Positions 47,115 through 59,139 of a stretch of 64,000 bases of DNA are shown here, piece by piece. Every line of letters starts with the position of its first letter. Position 1 is the stretch's first letter. The notes under the pieces are model-generated. The model was not told the origin of the DNA and searched no databases. It saw only the letters and a list, made by a program, of their open reading frames with translations. The translations under genes and the position numbers were made by a program. The stretch is from Gnetum montanum (lineage: Eukaryota; Streptophyta; Gnetopsida; Gnetales; Gnetaceae), in contig MNCI01026431.1 of assembly GCA_015680685.1 (NCBI GenBank), positions 585,377 to 649,376 of the forward strand, in the 5' to 3' direction.

Positions 47115-47845
47115 GGCTTTACGTCTTGCCAGATTCCAGAGGAATCGCCGAGGCAACCGATCCGTACCACACAAAGCATAAACAACCACAAAAGGGTGTC
47201 ACATTTATGCCAATGTACGATGAGGTATGGAGCACATGCAAGACTACTATAAGATAGGAAGGCAAGTCAACTGACAGTTGGAGGCTTTATATCTTGTAGG
47301 GTTCCTGAGGAACCGTTGAGGCAACTGATCTACACCACACAACGCGTAAACAACCGCAAATGGGTGTCAGGTCTACGCTAATGCGTATCGGGGTGTAGAA
47401 GGCTTACAAGACTATCATAAAATGAGATAGTTAACTAGTGATCAAGAAGGCTTTATGTCTTGCAGGGTCCCTGAGGGACCAACGGAGCGATCGCTCTATA
47501 CCATGCGAGATGGGGTAAAGAATGCATGCAAGACTACTGTAAAAATGTGCAAGCTAACTAGTAATCAAGAAGGCTTTATGTCTCACAGGATCCCCGAGGG
47601 ACCATTGAGATGATCGATCTGTACCATGCGAGATGGGGTATAGAGTGCATGCAAGACGACTGTAAGGTGAGCTAGTTAGTTGGTGATCAGAGGCCTTATG
47701 TTCTATGGGGCTCCCGAGGAACCATCGAGGTGACCGATCTGCACCACATAAAGCACAAAAAACCACAAAGGGTGTCACATTTACACTTTTGTGTATCAGG
47801 GTGCAGAAGGCTCACAAGACTACCATGACATGCAGAAAAGGCACC
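47115..47845. repeat. Tat-B leader: five tandem units with stem-loops
   Basis: Units begin at 47115, 47283, 47449, 47572 and 47692. Spacings are 168, 166, 123 and 120 bp; the shorter units lack about 45 bp. Each unit holds a 6-bp stem with a 3-base loop: GATTCC/GGAATC at 47132, GGTTCC/GGAACC at 47300, GGTCCC/GGGACC at 47466, and two with one mismatch at 47589 and 47709. The array lies between primer site and gag, where retroelements keep packaging and dimerisation signals. Confidence 0.8.
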
Positions 47846-47850
47846 AAAAG

Positions 47851-47874
47851 GCCCTTCTTCTAGCACCAAAAAAC
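47851..47874 (-). other. Tat-B primer-binding site
   Basis: The minus strand reads TTGGTGCTAGAAGAAGGGCC within six bases of the LTR. It is almost the same as in Tat-A although the two LTR families differ. The tRNA is not assigned. Confidence 0.65.
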
Positions 47875-49572
47875 TATAGTAATCGAAAACATTGGTGACT
47901 GGAAAACACTGGGGTCGGCGGGTACGACAATTTCGACCTCATACCCGTGAGAGGGCTGCGCTGGGTGTGTACAGATACGGGGCACCCTGAATAGTCTGGT
48001 TGATCAGACAGGGACTTACATCAGCATCAATATAGCCTTTTGCAACATATACTTTTGAGACAGAAATGGAAATGTGAAATAATCCTTCAAAGTAAATAAA
48101 GTAGAAAATGTGACAACAATGTGAAGTAATGCTTAAAAGTGAATAAAATAGAAAAAATAATGCAAACAAGACAACAAGCAAGAAATAAAGTAAAGTGTAG
48201 TTAGAAACATGCACTGCTCCGAAGCTACAGACTTGCTCTGTCAAGATGGATACAATCGGTTGCACAACGTAATGAAATGCAAAGATCCCGAGAGTAACTA
48301 GGGCATATAGAGAATAGAACAAGTGGTGCGCTTGGGGGTGGCCTTGGGCACTGACAATATAGGGATTCTACCAAGGTGGTAGAAAGGGTATAGAACAAAA
48401 TATCAGCTAAACACGCTAACTATTTTCAGTGTTAAATAGACAGCTTATAATATTGTTGCAACGTGCTAGGGAAAGAGCTTGAGTGCTAGAGAAAAGAGTA
48501 GGAGACTTAGCAAAAGAGTGCCAATCAAACCCAGGACTGGACCTCTTTTGAATATTTTTTTCCAAAAAATTCCAAACCCTTTGAAGGCTGTTTTGTTCAA
48601 AATTTTCCAGCCCTTTGAATGATGTTTCTTGGGGTATTTATAGGGCCAAAGGGCACGCGTTGGCCTGCTGGCGCCACACATGCCACATATGACTGTTGAC
48701 TTACAAGACCATTATAATGCAAACATATCATGCCATAACTACGAGTCTGCCATGCCGTAATTGCACCATCAGTGTCTGGAAATGTGTGCCAACGGTTCAA
48801 TTAGGTGAAGTGCATTGATGTCACACAACCACTGGCATGCCTTGCTCTGCTTCGTAGCGTAGCATGCTTGGCGTAGCGTAGCACCTTGTCGTGCATTCTA
48901 CTCCATGTTGCATGCTTGCTACGCTATGCTATGCTACATAGCGTAATGTAGTGTAGAAACTAGCCTTAGTCATGAAATTTTTGCTGATTTGCAAACTTTG
49001 TCTCCTACAATGCAAGTCTTGCGAACTTCGCTGATTCTGCCCTTCGAGCTGCCTTATGTCTCTTCTGCAGGATTTCTACACCTCGCTTCACCATGTAGCT
49101 TAGCGTAGCATAGCAGTAGACATGGTCCATCGCTTCTTAACGGAAAGGGACATCGTTGCAGAACTCAAAATTGGGCGAGGGGAGTGGTAGTGAAGCCGTT
49201 GCCATGCTACGCCACATGGTGTAGCGTAGCGTAACACTTTGTTTTGCCGTCGTCTTCTGAAGCTTGCTATGCTACGAGGAGTAGCACAGCGTAGTAGACT
49301 TCATGACTTAAGAAACTTGCTGAACTATTTTTTGCGCATCCAGAGTGCTGCTGCCAACTCTGTGTGTCGTTTCTAAGCAGGCTGTTGGCTGGGCAGGCTA
49401 CTTTGGTGGACAGGAAAGATGATGCAAAACCTATCCATGCTCAAAGTAGAAAATTTTCCGAATTGGCCGGCCTAAACTCAGAACATTCTCCTCCTGATGA
49501 ACTACCATAGTGCTGCACGGACTGCAAGGGCCTGGTGAAGCCAGAATGACCCCGCATTTTTAGGGTGTTTCA
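47875..49572 (-). repeat. Tat-B 5' LTR (right)
   Basis: The LTR matches 31116-32780 over its length. Its first two bases are TA instead of TG, a G-to-A change. The minus-strand TATA box is at 48635-48642. U3 again carries TAGCGTAGCA-type words (48855-48950 and 49200-49290). Confidence 0.9.
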
Positions 49573-50135
49573 GTTACTGTGTTACCAAGCATTACACGCA
49601 TGCTCGAAGTGGTCGTGCTTGTGTACTATAATGATTTGCTTAATTGATCAAAATGAATTGTTGTACTAATAACATAAATGTAAAGTGCATAAAATAAAAT
49701 AAATGCATAAGAAAATAAAATAAAAGAAATGCGCAAGAAAAAAAATCTCAAGTGCTACAAGGATGAATCAAAGAGCTCGTCTTTATTGCTAACACAATGC
49801 TATGCTCAGGTACATCAATGCTTGAATAAAGATCCATCCACACTTAGACCTCTTGCTACGGGCACTTTCAAATAGACTACAAGAGTTTCACTACTTGACT
49901 GCTAAAAGACTTCCTCCCAATTGTGCACCTAGCACTGTATTTATAGAATTGGGAGCAACTACTCTAATAATTAGAGTAACTACTCTAATAATTAGAATAA
50001 CTGCTAAAGTAACTACTAGACTAACCACTCTAATAATTAGAATAACTGCTAAAGTAACCACTCTAATAATTAGAGTAATTGCTAGAGTAACCACTCTAAT
50101 AATTAAAATAACTGCTAGAGTAACCACTCTCATCA
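49573..50135 (-). repeat. Athila 5' LTR, second part
   Basis: After the right GTTAC duplicate of Tat-B the Athila LTR resumes with GTTACCAAGCATTACACG and ends CTCATCA. It contains the TATA box at 49938-49945 and the shorter palindrome array at 49963-50130. Confidence 0.9.
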
Positions 50136-52380
50136 AACATGAAATTTTTTTGTAACTTTAAATGACTAGAAATTTTGATTTTGGTGTTCGATTTCAGAAA
50201 AAAAAGAGAGAAATTTCTAACATATTTGGATCTTCTAGATGCAATTTAAATGAAATAAGAGTCATTTCTAGTAGATTTAGACCTTCTAGATGCAACAGAA
50301 TGATTATATTCAGCCTATATGTCACAACTTAGAAATTTGCATAAATTTAATTTAATGCATGTGATTAATTCTTTAGTGTTGTTAGATGTGTTTCAATAGA
50401 TTAGCTTATTGTTATTATTATTGTTGTTGTTATTGTTATTTCCTACATAAGTGAATGCAATTTTCTTATTAGGATATTTTGTCAAAATTTCTTATCCTTT
50501 ATTTCACTACTATCGAAGCCCCTTCCTAGATCTACTATATATTTTATGATTAAAGGTTGAAATCCAATTACCCTAGGAAGTTTTTCTTTTGTTAGTTATT
50601 ATGCCCTTACAAGTATTTGGGAATGCATAGTTTATTCTTTATGCACATTTAGTTATAGATATTCAATCTTTATTATGCACTATTTTGTGGATTTTATGTT
50701 CCTCCTCTCTGCTTTCTACTTTTCTTCTATGATTTTGATTATCATGTTGAGATTCTATTGAATTTTTGTTATTTTGGATTTTTTTTTTGATATTTTAATT
50801 GTGTTTAGCCTCTTTTTCTGTCTTTTGGTGAATTTCTAAAATTGTGGAAACTTTGTCCAACCTGCTTTTTACATATTTTATGATACTTTGGATCAACTTT
50901 TAATATGAGCATGATTTTGAGAGAATTTTATGAAATTTTGGCTATTTTGGACATTAAATAATTAAAAGGCTAATTTGATGATAGTAGTAAGGTTATTCTA
51001 AGATCTATTGTTGATTTCCTTTGACAATGAAGATAACGAAGGCCTAGCCTTTGGAGATGCCTAGTTAAAATATATACTCTTTGGATATTTATTAGACAAA
51101 TTTGTGATATCTTTGAACATTTAAATAAATTTGGGGATAATTTGATGATAGTAGGGAGGTCATTTTGAGACCTAATGGATCCTGTTGGTAGTGAGGATGA
51201 CCAAGACCTAGCCTTTAGAGATGCTTGGATAAAATATGCATTCTTTGGATTTTTAGATCTCTCTTGAATTTTTGGACTTCTTTTGATTTTTGGAAAATTT
51301 TGTGGCAAATCTACACTTTAAAATATTTTGAATATTTTATTCAAAACCTTTGTCTAGCCCATATCCTACAACTTTTGGCCATAAACCTTTATGCTCCATG
51401 AAGAGGAAAATATAATAACCTTTCTTATTTGAGGGGTTCTAACTCCTCCTACATTTTGATGCAAAGAGCCCATAGTAGGAAGGGAATCATCAGAAGATGA
51501 ACATGGGATGAAAGGTGGATCAATTATATACATCATGGACCTTCTAAACTTGAAAAATAATTTTTTAATATTTTGTATTTTTGTAAAATAGAAACCTTAT
51601 ACACCTTTTGGATATTTGAACCATGTATCTTATTTTTTGAATAAACAATCAAATATGATAAATATGAATTTGTTGTTTACCATTAGGATTGTGTGATTAT
51701 AAGGATCATTTTTCATTTTCATGCATGTATTATTTATTTTATATTAATATCTTATTATTTAATTTGATAAACTTTGAACATGAATAACTTTATTTCTAAA
51801 AATCCAATTGATGTGAAATGAGAGTCGTTAGGATCATTATTTCAAGTCCCATTTTATGAAGTACTAGTAGAATTTTTAGATGACATCCTTTTTGTGATCG
51901 TGTAAAACTCCAATTTTCATTAAATAAAATTTATTTAATTATATATGAGAGTATTATAAAATTTTTCCATGATATATTGCTTTACGATATTTATGCTTCT
52001 AATCAATAATTTTTAAACTATTTTTCCACTTTTTAAAGTTAGTTAATTAAGGTTAAATTTGGATCCTTACAGTTTTGTAGCATCTCTATTAGTTATTTAT
52101 AGGGTATGTTATAGATAATTAATAAGAATGTTACACTATGAAAGCTCAAAAATTAATTTTAAAAGTCATTCTTTAGCCATTCTAAAGTAGGAAAAACCTT
52201 GATTTGAAGCCTAGCACTTGATTATTTTTAATAGGATTGAACTCTTTAAAGCAGTAAAGTCTTGATGAGAGGATGTAGAGAGAGAAAATTCATTTTAGAG
52301 TAGTTATAACCCCTTCTAGAATAATTAACCATTCCTAGAATCCATAAAAAGAACCATGGAGACCAATGGACAATTACCCT
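50136..52380. other. Anonymous AT-rich DNA, possibly old LTR remains
   Basis: No gene is recognised. Phrases such as AAATGAGAGTC and AATAAGAGTCATTTCTAG recur near 50250-50320 and 51780-51900 and resemble the left flank of the Athila element near 21700. They may be pieces of a chromovirus LTR belonging with the pol remnant further right, but this is not established. A duplicated block lies at 50974-51270. Confidence 0.45.
50974..51270. repeat. Imperfect direct repeat, period about 163 bp
   Basis: GATGATAGTAG, GACCTAGCCTTTAGAGATGC-like and TAAAATAT..CTTTGGAT blocks appear in the same order at about 50978-51094 and 51141-51257. Many substitutions separate the two copies. Confidence 0.65.
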
Positions 52381-52899
52381 CCCTTGTCTCTTCATCCTAT
52401 CAATGTTCAAGACCTAGAGAGTGCATTAGAGAATGATGGAGTCTTAAGTCAATGATTGTATGGATGCTCTTGAGCAATAGATAAATGAGATCAAAGAGGC
52501 ATGAAAGAGAAGCTTCATTAAATAAATCAAGGGTTTGGAAAAATTATGGAAGATATTGGAAGAGATTAGAAAATTATCCCATAATTTAGAAGGAAAATGG
52601 TCTAAAGTTCAAAGAAAGATGAATTCTATCAAATAATTGACTGACCATTTGACCCAACCTCCCAACCAAATTCAACATGTATATAGAGATCATAATGAAA
52701 AGAAACACCCATCTAGGAATCATAAAAAATAATCAATTCCCACATAGGGATTATTACCATGATTAATTTCAATCCCTAGATTAGTGTCAAGACCAATTTT
52801 CACCTAGGAATCATTATTAAGATCAATTCTAGCCTATACGGTGTGAAGGTCTAGAGATTCCATTACAAGGATAGAGATTAGAATTAGAAGGGTAAGATT

Positions 52900-55090
52900 A
52901 TTAGAATTTACAAAATTCACCTAGATAATTCTTATCCCAAGTTCATGCTAAAAAGATAGTGAGTAAGTATACCATGTAAGGTGAAATTAACTTTTTCCTT
53001 CAAGAAATTCCTTTTCTTGGTGAATTTTTTAAATTTAAATTAGGAGACATTGATGTAATATTAGGGATCTCTTTCCTACAAAAATTTATTGTTATTGCCC
53101 ATTTTGGAACTCATGTCTTAAAAGTGCTAACCACTAATAAAGTTAAGGTTCTAAGTGGGGTAGGAACAATAAAGAAAATTCATAAATTAAACATTAAGAA
53201 AGTCAAGAGACTAGTTAAGAAAGGTGCTACTATGTTTGTTGTAAGAGTAATGAAACCCCAAAAACTTTCTAGCATTGAGATTCCAAAGGAATTTAAAGAA
53301 TATGAGAATTTGGTATTTGGTAAAACTAGAGTGTTGCCACCAAAAATAATTATTGAACATGTCATTGATATTTTTTTAGATATAGAACTAGTTTCAAAAG
53401 CTCTATATAGGTTTTATATTTTAGAGTTAATGAAATTAAAGGTACAACTAGATTAGTTACTAAAAGAAAAGATTCATCATAGTATCTTCCTTTGGGAAGT
53501 ACTAATCCTATTCTTTGATAAAAAGGATGTAATATTAAGGTTATGTAACGATTATAGAGCATTAAACAATGTAATAATTAAAAATACCTATCCTTTGGTT
53601 AGGATTGATGACTTGTTTGATCATCTTACTAGAGCATGTTATTTTTTCAAGATTGATTTAAAAAGAGATTTTCATGAGATAAGGATTAAAGAAAAAGATA
53701 TTGAGAAAATCATGTTTAGAACTAGGTACAAATTATATGAATTTATGGTGATGCCATTCAAATTGACCAATGCACTTATGATTTTTATGGCATTGATGAA
53801 TAATATTTTTCAAAAATATCTTGATAAATGTTTTTATTACATTTAGGAATGATATGCTTGTTTATTTTAAGTTAAGAAAGGAACATATTGAGCATTTGAA
53901 AATTACTATGAAAACTCTCAAAAAACACTAGTTAAAGAAGAAACTAAGTAAATGTGAGTTCTTTAAAGAATAAGTATCATATTTAGGGCATATTGTATAT
54001 AAGAAAGAATTACAAGTAGACATATCTAAATTTAGTGTAATATGAGAATGGCTAGAACTTAAGGATGCCATAATAGTTTGTAGTTTTCTAGGTCTAACAC
54101 ATTTTTATTAATATTTTATTAAATATTATTCTACTTTGGTAGCCCCTTTGACTAACCTCTTGCAAGAAAAATGTGTGTTTAAGTTTGATGAAAGATTCAG
54201 GGAAGCTTTTCTAAGACTAAAGATGATATTAACAATGGTACCTATTGTAAGAATCCTTGATGAAGAATTATCATTGGAAGTATCTATGGATGCCTATGAA
54301 GTAGGAATCGGTGTAGCTCTTTCACAAAAAGATAAGATGGCATGTTTTGTGTCTTGTAAATTACAAGGAGCCAAGGTAAATTATTCAATCCATGACTTGG
54401 AATTATTAGCAATTGTACATGCTTTCAAGGTTTGGAGTCATTATCTTTGTGGAAAATGATTTGTATTAAAAACTAAACATAAGAGTCTAGAAAATCTACA
54501 GAGAAAATTCATCTTAAACACAACAAAGTGCAAGTGGGTGGAATTATTTGCTAAATATGATTTTGAAATTAAGTACATTCTAGGAAAATAGAATATATTG
54601 GCTGATGTCCTTAGTCAAATGTATAATGTAATGATTAGTGTTATAACGACCCCTATGAAAGAAGATATTAAGAAGTAGATAAAGGAAAACCCTCATTTTA
54701 AGGGGACTTTAACCAATATAACCTCTAAACCTAATTACCATCTCTCCCTAGAAGATCTATTGATGAAGGAATATAGGGTGTGTATTCCAAAATGTCAATG
54801 GAGAACCAAATTATTATCTAAAGTCCATGAAGCATCATACACGAGACATCTTGATTATATCAAAACCAATGTGATGATACACAAGTTTTATTTTTAACCT
54901 AGGATGAAGAATGATGTATCTACATATATTATAAATTATCTAACCTATCAAAGAGATTATTAGGAGATTAATATGTAATTTTTTTATGTGTAGATGATAA
55001 TAAGGGAGCTAAAAATAAGAAGCAAAATGAGAATGTAATTGTGGGGTAGCTAGACACAGAGGATAAGCATCAAGTCCATGGCAAGTAGGT
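52900..55090 (+). pseudogene. Chromovirus-like gypsy pol (degenerate)
   Basis: In order on the plus strand: a protease piece with DVILGISFLQKFIVIAHFG near 53048-53110; RT blocks NDYRALNN, YPLVRIDDLFDHL, FFKIDLKRDFHEIRIKE, FRTRYKLYEFMVMPF (53595-53846) with the catalytic box altered to N-D near 53845; RNase H at 54136-54459 with VSMDAYEVGIGVAL and ELLAIVHAF; and an integrase start with HEASYTRHLDYIKT near 54820. The wording fits the Tekay/CRM type of chromovirus. Multiple stops and lost cysteines show age. LTRs were not identified. Confidence 0.75.
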
Positions 55091-55477
55091 TTCTTCATTA
55101 GAATGACATATCTTGATGTATCTTGAAATTATTAATTCATATTTGATGATGACAATGGCATTATAATTTACTACCAAATGGGAATGTTTAGCAATCTTAG
55201 GTCAAGGCAAATTGTCATAGGGTAGCCAAAACTAAGAAACCAAAATAATGAAATATTCATAGGTCATTTGAGAATAAGGTTATCATTATTCCCATTAGGT
55301 AATTACAAAGCTTATGATGTGGTAGATGAGAGCATGGGTATGTATGATATGAATTTTTTATTGATGTATATGGATAATGTGTTATCATGCATACGAATGT
55401 GTTTCATGTTGACATGCAATCATACTCATGTCAACCATGACGAACTATGAATCACACATCCTGGCATCTCTATAAAC
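55091..55477. other. Spacer between pol remnant and satellite
   Basis: I see no recognisable feature. It may be decayed integrase or flank of the chromovirus-like element. Confidence 0.4.
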
Positions 55478-58400
55478 TATGGGTGTGTGACTAGCACCTT
55501 ATCACAATCATAACTAGAAGGCACTAAAACCTTCCTGAAGGGAACAATTGCTTGTAATTTCATGCAATCAGAAGGGGGATGGTCATCTAGAAGATAGAAG
55601 ATCAAGTAGAAAACATTAAGACCTTTTGGAAGAAAATAATTGGTTGGAGATGATGGCTTCTGGAAGGTAGAGGGTCATCTAGTAGCAAAGTAGAGGTAAA
55701 CTATTAGCATGTTCTACTGGCATCCTCCTATAGTCCCTACCAGAAGGCACTCAAAGCTTCTAGTAGGAAACAATTGCTTAGAGATTGTGAATTTTGGAAG
55801 GTAGAGGATCATCCAGTTGCAAAATGTAGCTAAATTAAAGGATGGTGGGACTAGCACCCTCTTGTAATCCCAATCAAAAGTCTTTGAAACCTTCTACAAG
55901 GAAACAATTTCTTGTAATTTCATGTAACTGAAAGGGAGATGATCATCCAAAAGGTGGAAGATCAACTGAAAGGCATTAAGATCCTCTAGAAGAGAAGAAT
56001 TAGTTAGAGATCATCTCTCCTAGAAGGTAGAGGGTCATCAAGTAGCAAGGTATAAGTAAACTATGAGCATGCGCTACTAGTAACCTTCCATAGTCCCTAC
56101 AAAAAGGCACTCAAAGATTTTGGTAGGGAGAAATTGCTTAGAGATTGTGGCTTCTAGAAGGTAGAGGGTCATCTGGTTGCAAACTATAGGTAAACTACAA
56201 GGTGGTGTGACTAGCACCCTCCCATAGTCATAATTAGAAGGCTCTGAAACCTTCTAGAAGGAAATAACTACTTGTAATTTCATGCAACCAGAAAAGAGAG
56301 AATGATCCAAAAGGCAAAAGATCAACTAAAAGGCATTAAGACCTTTTGGAAATGATGAATTGTGTGGAGATCATGGCTTTTGAAAGGTAGAGGTTCATTC
56401 AGTAGTAACGTAGAGGTAAACTATGAGCATGTGCTACTAGCACCCTCCCACAGTCCCTATCAGGAGGCACTCAAAGCTTCTAGTAGGGAATAATTGCTTG
56501 AAGATTATGGGATCTAGAAGGTAGATGATCATTTGGTTGTAAATTGTAGGTAAACTACAACGTGGTGCGACTAGGATCCTCCACCTTCTAGAAGGAAATA
56601 ATTGCTTGTAATTTCATGCAACCAAAAGGTAGATGGTCATTTAGAAGATGGAAGATCAACTAAAAGACATTAAGACATTTTAGAAGTGAAGAATTAGTTA
56701 GAGATGGTAGCTTCTAGAAGGCATAGGAACATCTAATAGTAAGATATAGGTAAACTGCAAGCATGTGCTACTAGCACCCTCCCGTAGTTCCTATCGAAAG
56801 GCAATCAAAGCTTCTAGTAGGGAATAATAGCTCAAAGATTTTGACTTCTAGAAGGTAGAGTTTCACTTGGTTGCAAATTGTAGCTAAACTATGGGGTGGT
56901 ATGACTAGCACCCTCTCGGAGTCACAACTGGAAGGCACTAAAACCTTTCAAAAGGGATCAATTGCTCGTAATTTCATGTAATTGAAAGGGAGATGGTCAT
57001 CTAGAATGTGGAAGATCAACTAGAAGGAATTTAGACCTTTTGGAAGGAAAGAATTAGTGGGAGATGATGGCTTCTAGAAGGTAGAGGATCATCTAGTAGC
57101 AACATAGAGGTAAATTGTGAGCATGTGCTACTAGCACCTTCTTGTAGTCTCTACTGAAAGGCACTTAAAGCTTCTGGTAGGGAATAATTTCCTAGAGATT
57201 GTAGCTTTTTAAAGGTAAAGGGTCATCTGGTAGAAAATTGTAGCTAAAATATGGGGTGGTGCAATTAGCATCCTCCTATAGTCCCAACTAGAAGGCTCCA
57301 AAACCTCCTGGAAGACAACAATTTCTTGTAATTTCATGCAACTAGAAGGGAGATGGTCATACGAAAGATAAAATATCAACCAAAAAACATTAAGACCTTC
57401 CAAAAGGGAAGAATTGTTTGGAGATCATCACTACCAAAAGGAAAATGGTCATCTAGTAGTAAGGTATAGGTAAACTGTGAGCATGTGCTACTAGCATCCA
57501 TCCACAATTCCTATCAAAAGGAACTCAAAGCTTCCATTAGGGAATAATTGCTTAGAGATTATAGCTTTTGAAAGGTAGAGGATCATTTAATTACAAATTG
57601 TAGGTAAAATTTGGGGTGATGCAACTAGCGCCCTCCCATAGTCATAATTAGAAGGCTCTGAAACCTTCTAGAAGGGAACAATTACTTGTAATTTCATATA
57701 ACCAAAAGAGAGATGATCATATAGAAGGTAAAAGATCAACTAGAAAGCATTAAAATCTTCTATAATGGAATAATTGGTTGGAGATTATGGTTTCCAAAAG
57801 GTATAGGATCATCTAGTAGCAACATAGAGGTAAACTATGAGCACATGTTACTAGCACCCTCATGTAGTCCCTACTAAGAGGCACTCAAAGCTTATGGTAG
57901 GGAAAAATTACTAAAAGATTGTGGCTTTTGAAAGGTAGAGCATCATCTAGTTGTAAATTGTAGGTATACTATGGGGTGGTGTGACTAGCACCCTCTCGTA
58001 GTCCCAATTGGAAGGCTTTGAAACCTTCTAGAAGGGAACAATTACTTGTAATTTCATGTAACTAGAAGAGAGATGGTCATCTAGAAGGTGAAAGATCAAT
58101 CAAAATGTGAGGCATTAAGACCTTCCAGAAGGAAAGAATTGGGTAGAGATTATGGCTTCTATAAGGCAAAGGATCATCTAGTAGCAAGGTATAGGTAAAT
58201 TGTGAGCATGTGCTACTAGCACCCTCCCACAATCCCTACCAAAAAGTACTCAAGCCTTCTTACACCAAATAATTGCTTAGAGATCATAACTATCAAAAGG
58301 AAGAGGATCATCTAGAAGGCTAAAGATTATCGTGGAGGCATTAAGACCTTTTGGTTTTGAATAATTGCCTAGAGATTATGGCTTTTAGAAGGTAGAGGGT

Positions 58401-58520
58401 TAACCAGTAGTAAGGTCTAGTCCATAGTAGCATCCTCTGAAAGGTATAGGGTCATTCAAAAGGTATTCAAACCTTTCAATAGGGAATAATTTCTTAGAAA
58501 CTTCACCTGAACTAGACTTC
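55478..58520. repeat. Satellite with 360-bp higher-order unit
   Basis: The marker CTTGTAATTTCATG (or one-base variants) recurs at 55551, 55911, 56271, 56604, 56964, 57324, 57684 and 58044. Spacing is exactly 360 bp except one of 333, where about 27 bp are missing. Each unit has two related parts of about 135 bp (both beginning GGCTTCTAGAAGGTAGAGG) and a third part of about 90 bp. Copies differ by many substitutions. The array degrades after 58250, where one subunit is skipped. No gene is inside. Confidence 0.9.
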
Positions 58521-59139
58521 TAAAATGTTTTGTGCCTTTTAGTAGGCCAAAATTACAAGAAGTTTTCATCTTCTACCTAAATCCTAAATCCTAAACCTTA
58601 AAGTATGCTATGGTTTGATCCCAATGTAACACAATGTTTAAATTAATATTTAACACTAAATCATAAATGAAAATCACATACTCTATCTAATCATAAACAT
58701 GAAAACTTTTATGATTTCTATTTTCTTTCTTAGGTTTCCTAGTTATCATACTTAACCTTCATGTAATGAATATTTGTAAATTTTCCAATTAAATACTAAG
58801 TTTACAACACAACTAATGGTATCCCAAGATATTTCTGTGCCTTGGGTGGTTATTTTTTATTCTTGAAATTTATACATTCTTAGTTGTTTCAATATATCAA
58901 ACATGAAAACTTTTATGATTCCTAATGTCATACTAATGTTTTCAACTCATCATACTTAACTATCATCTAATGACTAATTATAACTTTTAAAATTAGGTAC
59001 AAAGTTTACAATAGAAGTGTTAATTTATAGTTTTTGTTGTTATATGTTAGCGTTTTTTTAATATGCTATGATTAGATTGTATTTTGGCTAAAATTGCGTG
59101 CAACTGCTACTCTTAGTAGCTCCTTGCAGGCCCTCGCAA
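58521..59139. other. Anonymous AT-rich DNA
   Basis: No gene, repeat array or transposon domain is recognised between the satellite and the direct repeat that precedes the MULE-like sequence. Confidence 0.5.

Larger units (their letters stand above)
31116..49572 (-). mobile_element. Tat-B: 18.5-kb Tat/Ogre-like gypsy element with antisense gene
   Basis: Perfect target duplications GTTAC at 31111-31115 and 49573-49577, inside the Athila LTR, delimit the element. LTRs of 1.67 and 1.70 kb flank a 15-kb interior. On the minus strand the order is primer site, tandem leader, gag, protease, a large non-pol block holding a plus-strand gene, RT, RNase H, archaeal-type RNase H, integrase, stem-loop array and polypurine tract. 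The second RNase H between RNase H and integrase is a hallmark of the Tat lineage, to which the giant Ogre elements belong. Genes carry scattered stops but RT and integrase are nearly continuous. Confidence 0.9.
21790..50135 (-). mobile_element. Athila-like gypsy element, split by Tat-B
   Basis: The LTRs begin TGATGAG and end CTCATCA. Perfect target duplications AACAT lie at 21785-21789 and 50136-50140. Without the nested Tat-B element (31116-49572) the length is about 9.9 kb. Coding is on the minus strand in the order gag, protease, RT, RNase H, integrase. The primer site is of the tRNA-Asp type known for Athila, and the RT catalytic box reads F-M-D-D. No env-like frame was recognised between integrase and the 3' LTR. 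All genes are broken. Confidence 0.9.

Noticed and set aside
54990-55477. Possible chromovirus LTR next to the pol remnant
   Set aside because: No TG...CA ends, matching partner or primer site could be found, so no LTR is called.
55478-58520. Regular repeats resembling a CRISPR array
   Set aside because: The whole 360-bp unit repeats, with no unique spacers, in a plant sequence with no cas genes. It is a satellite.
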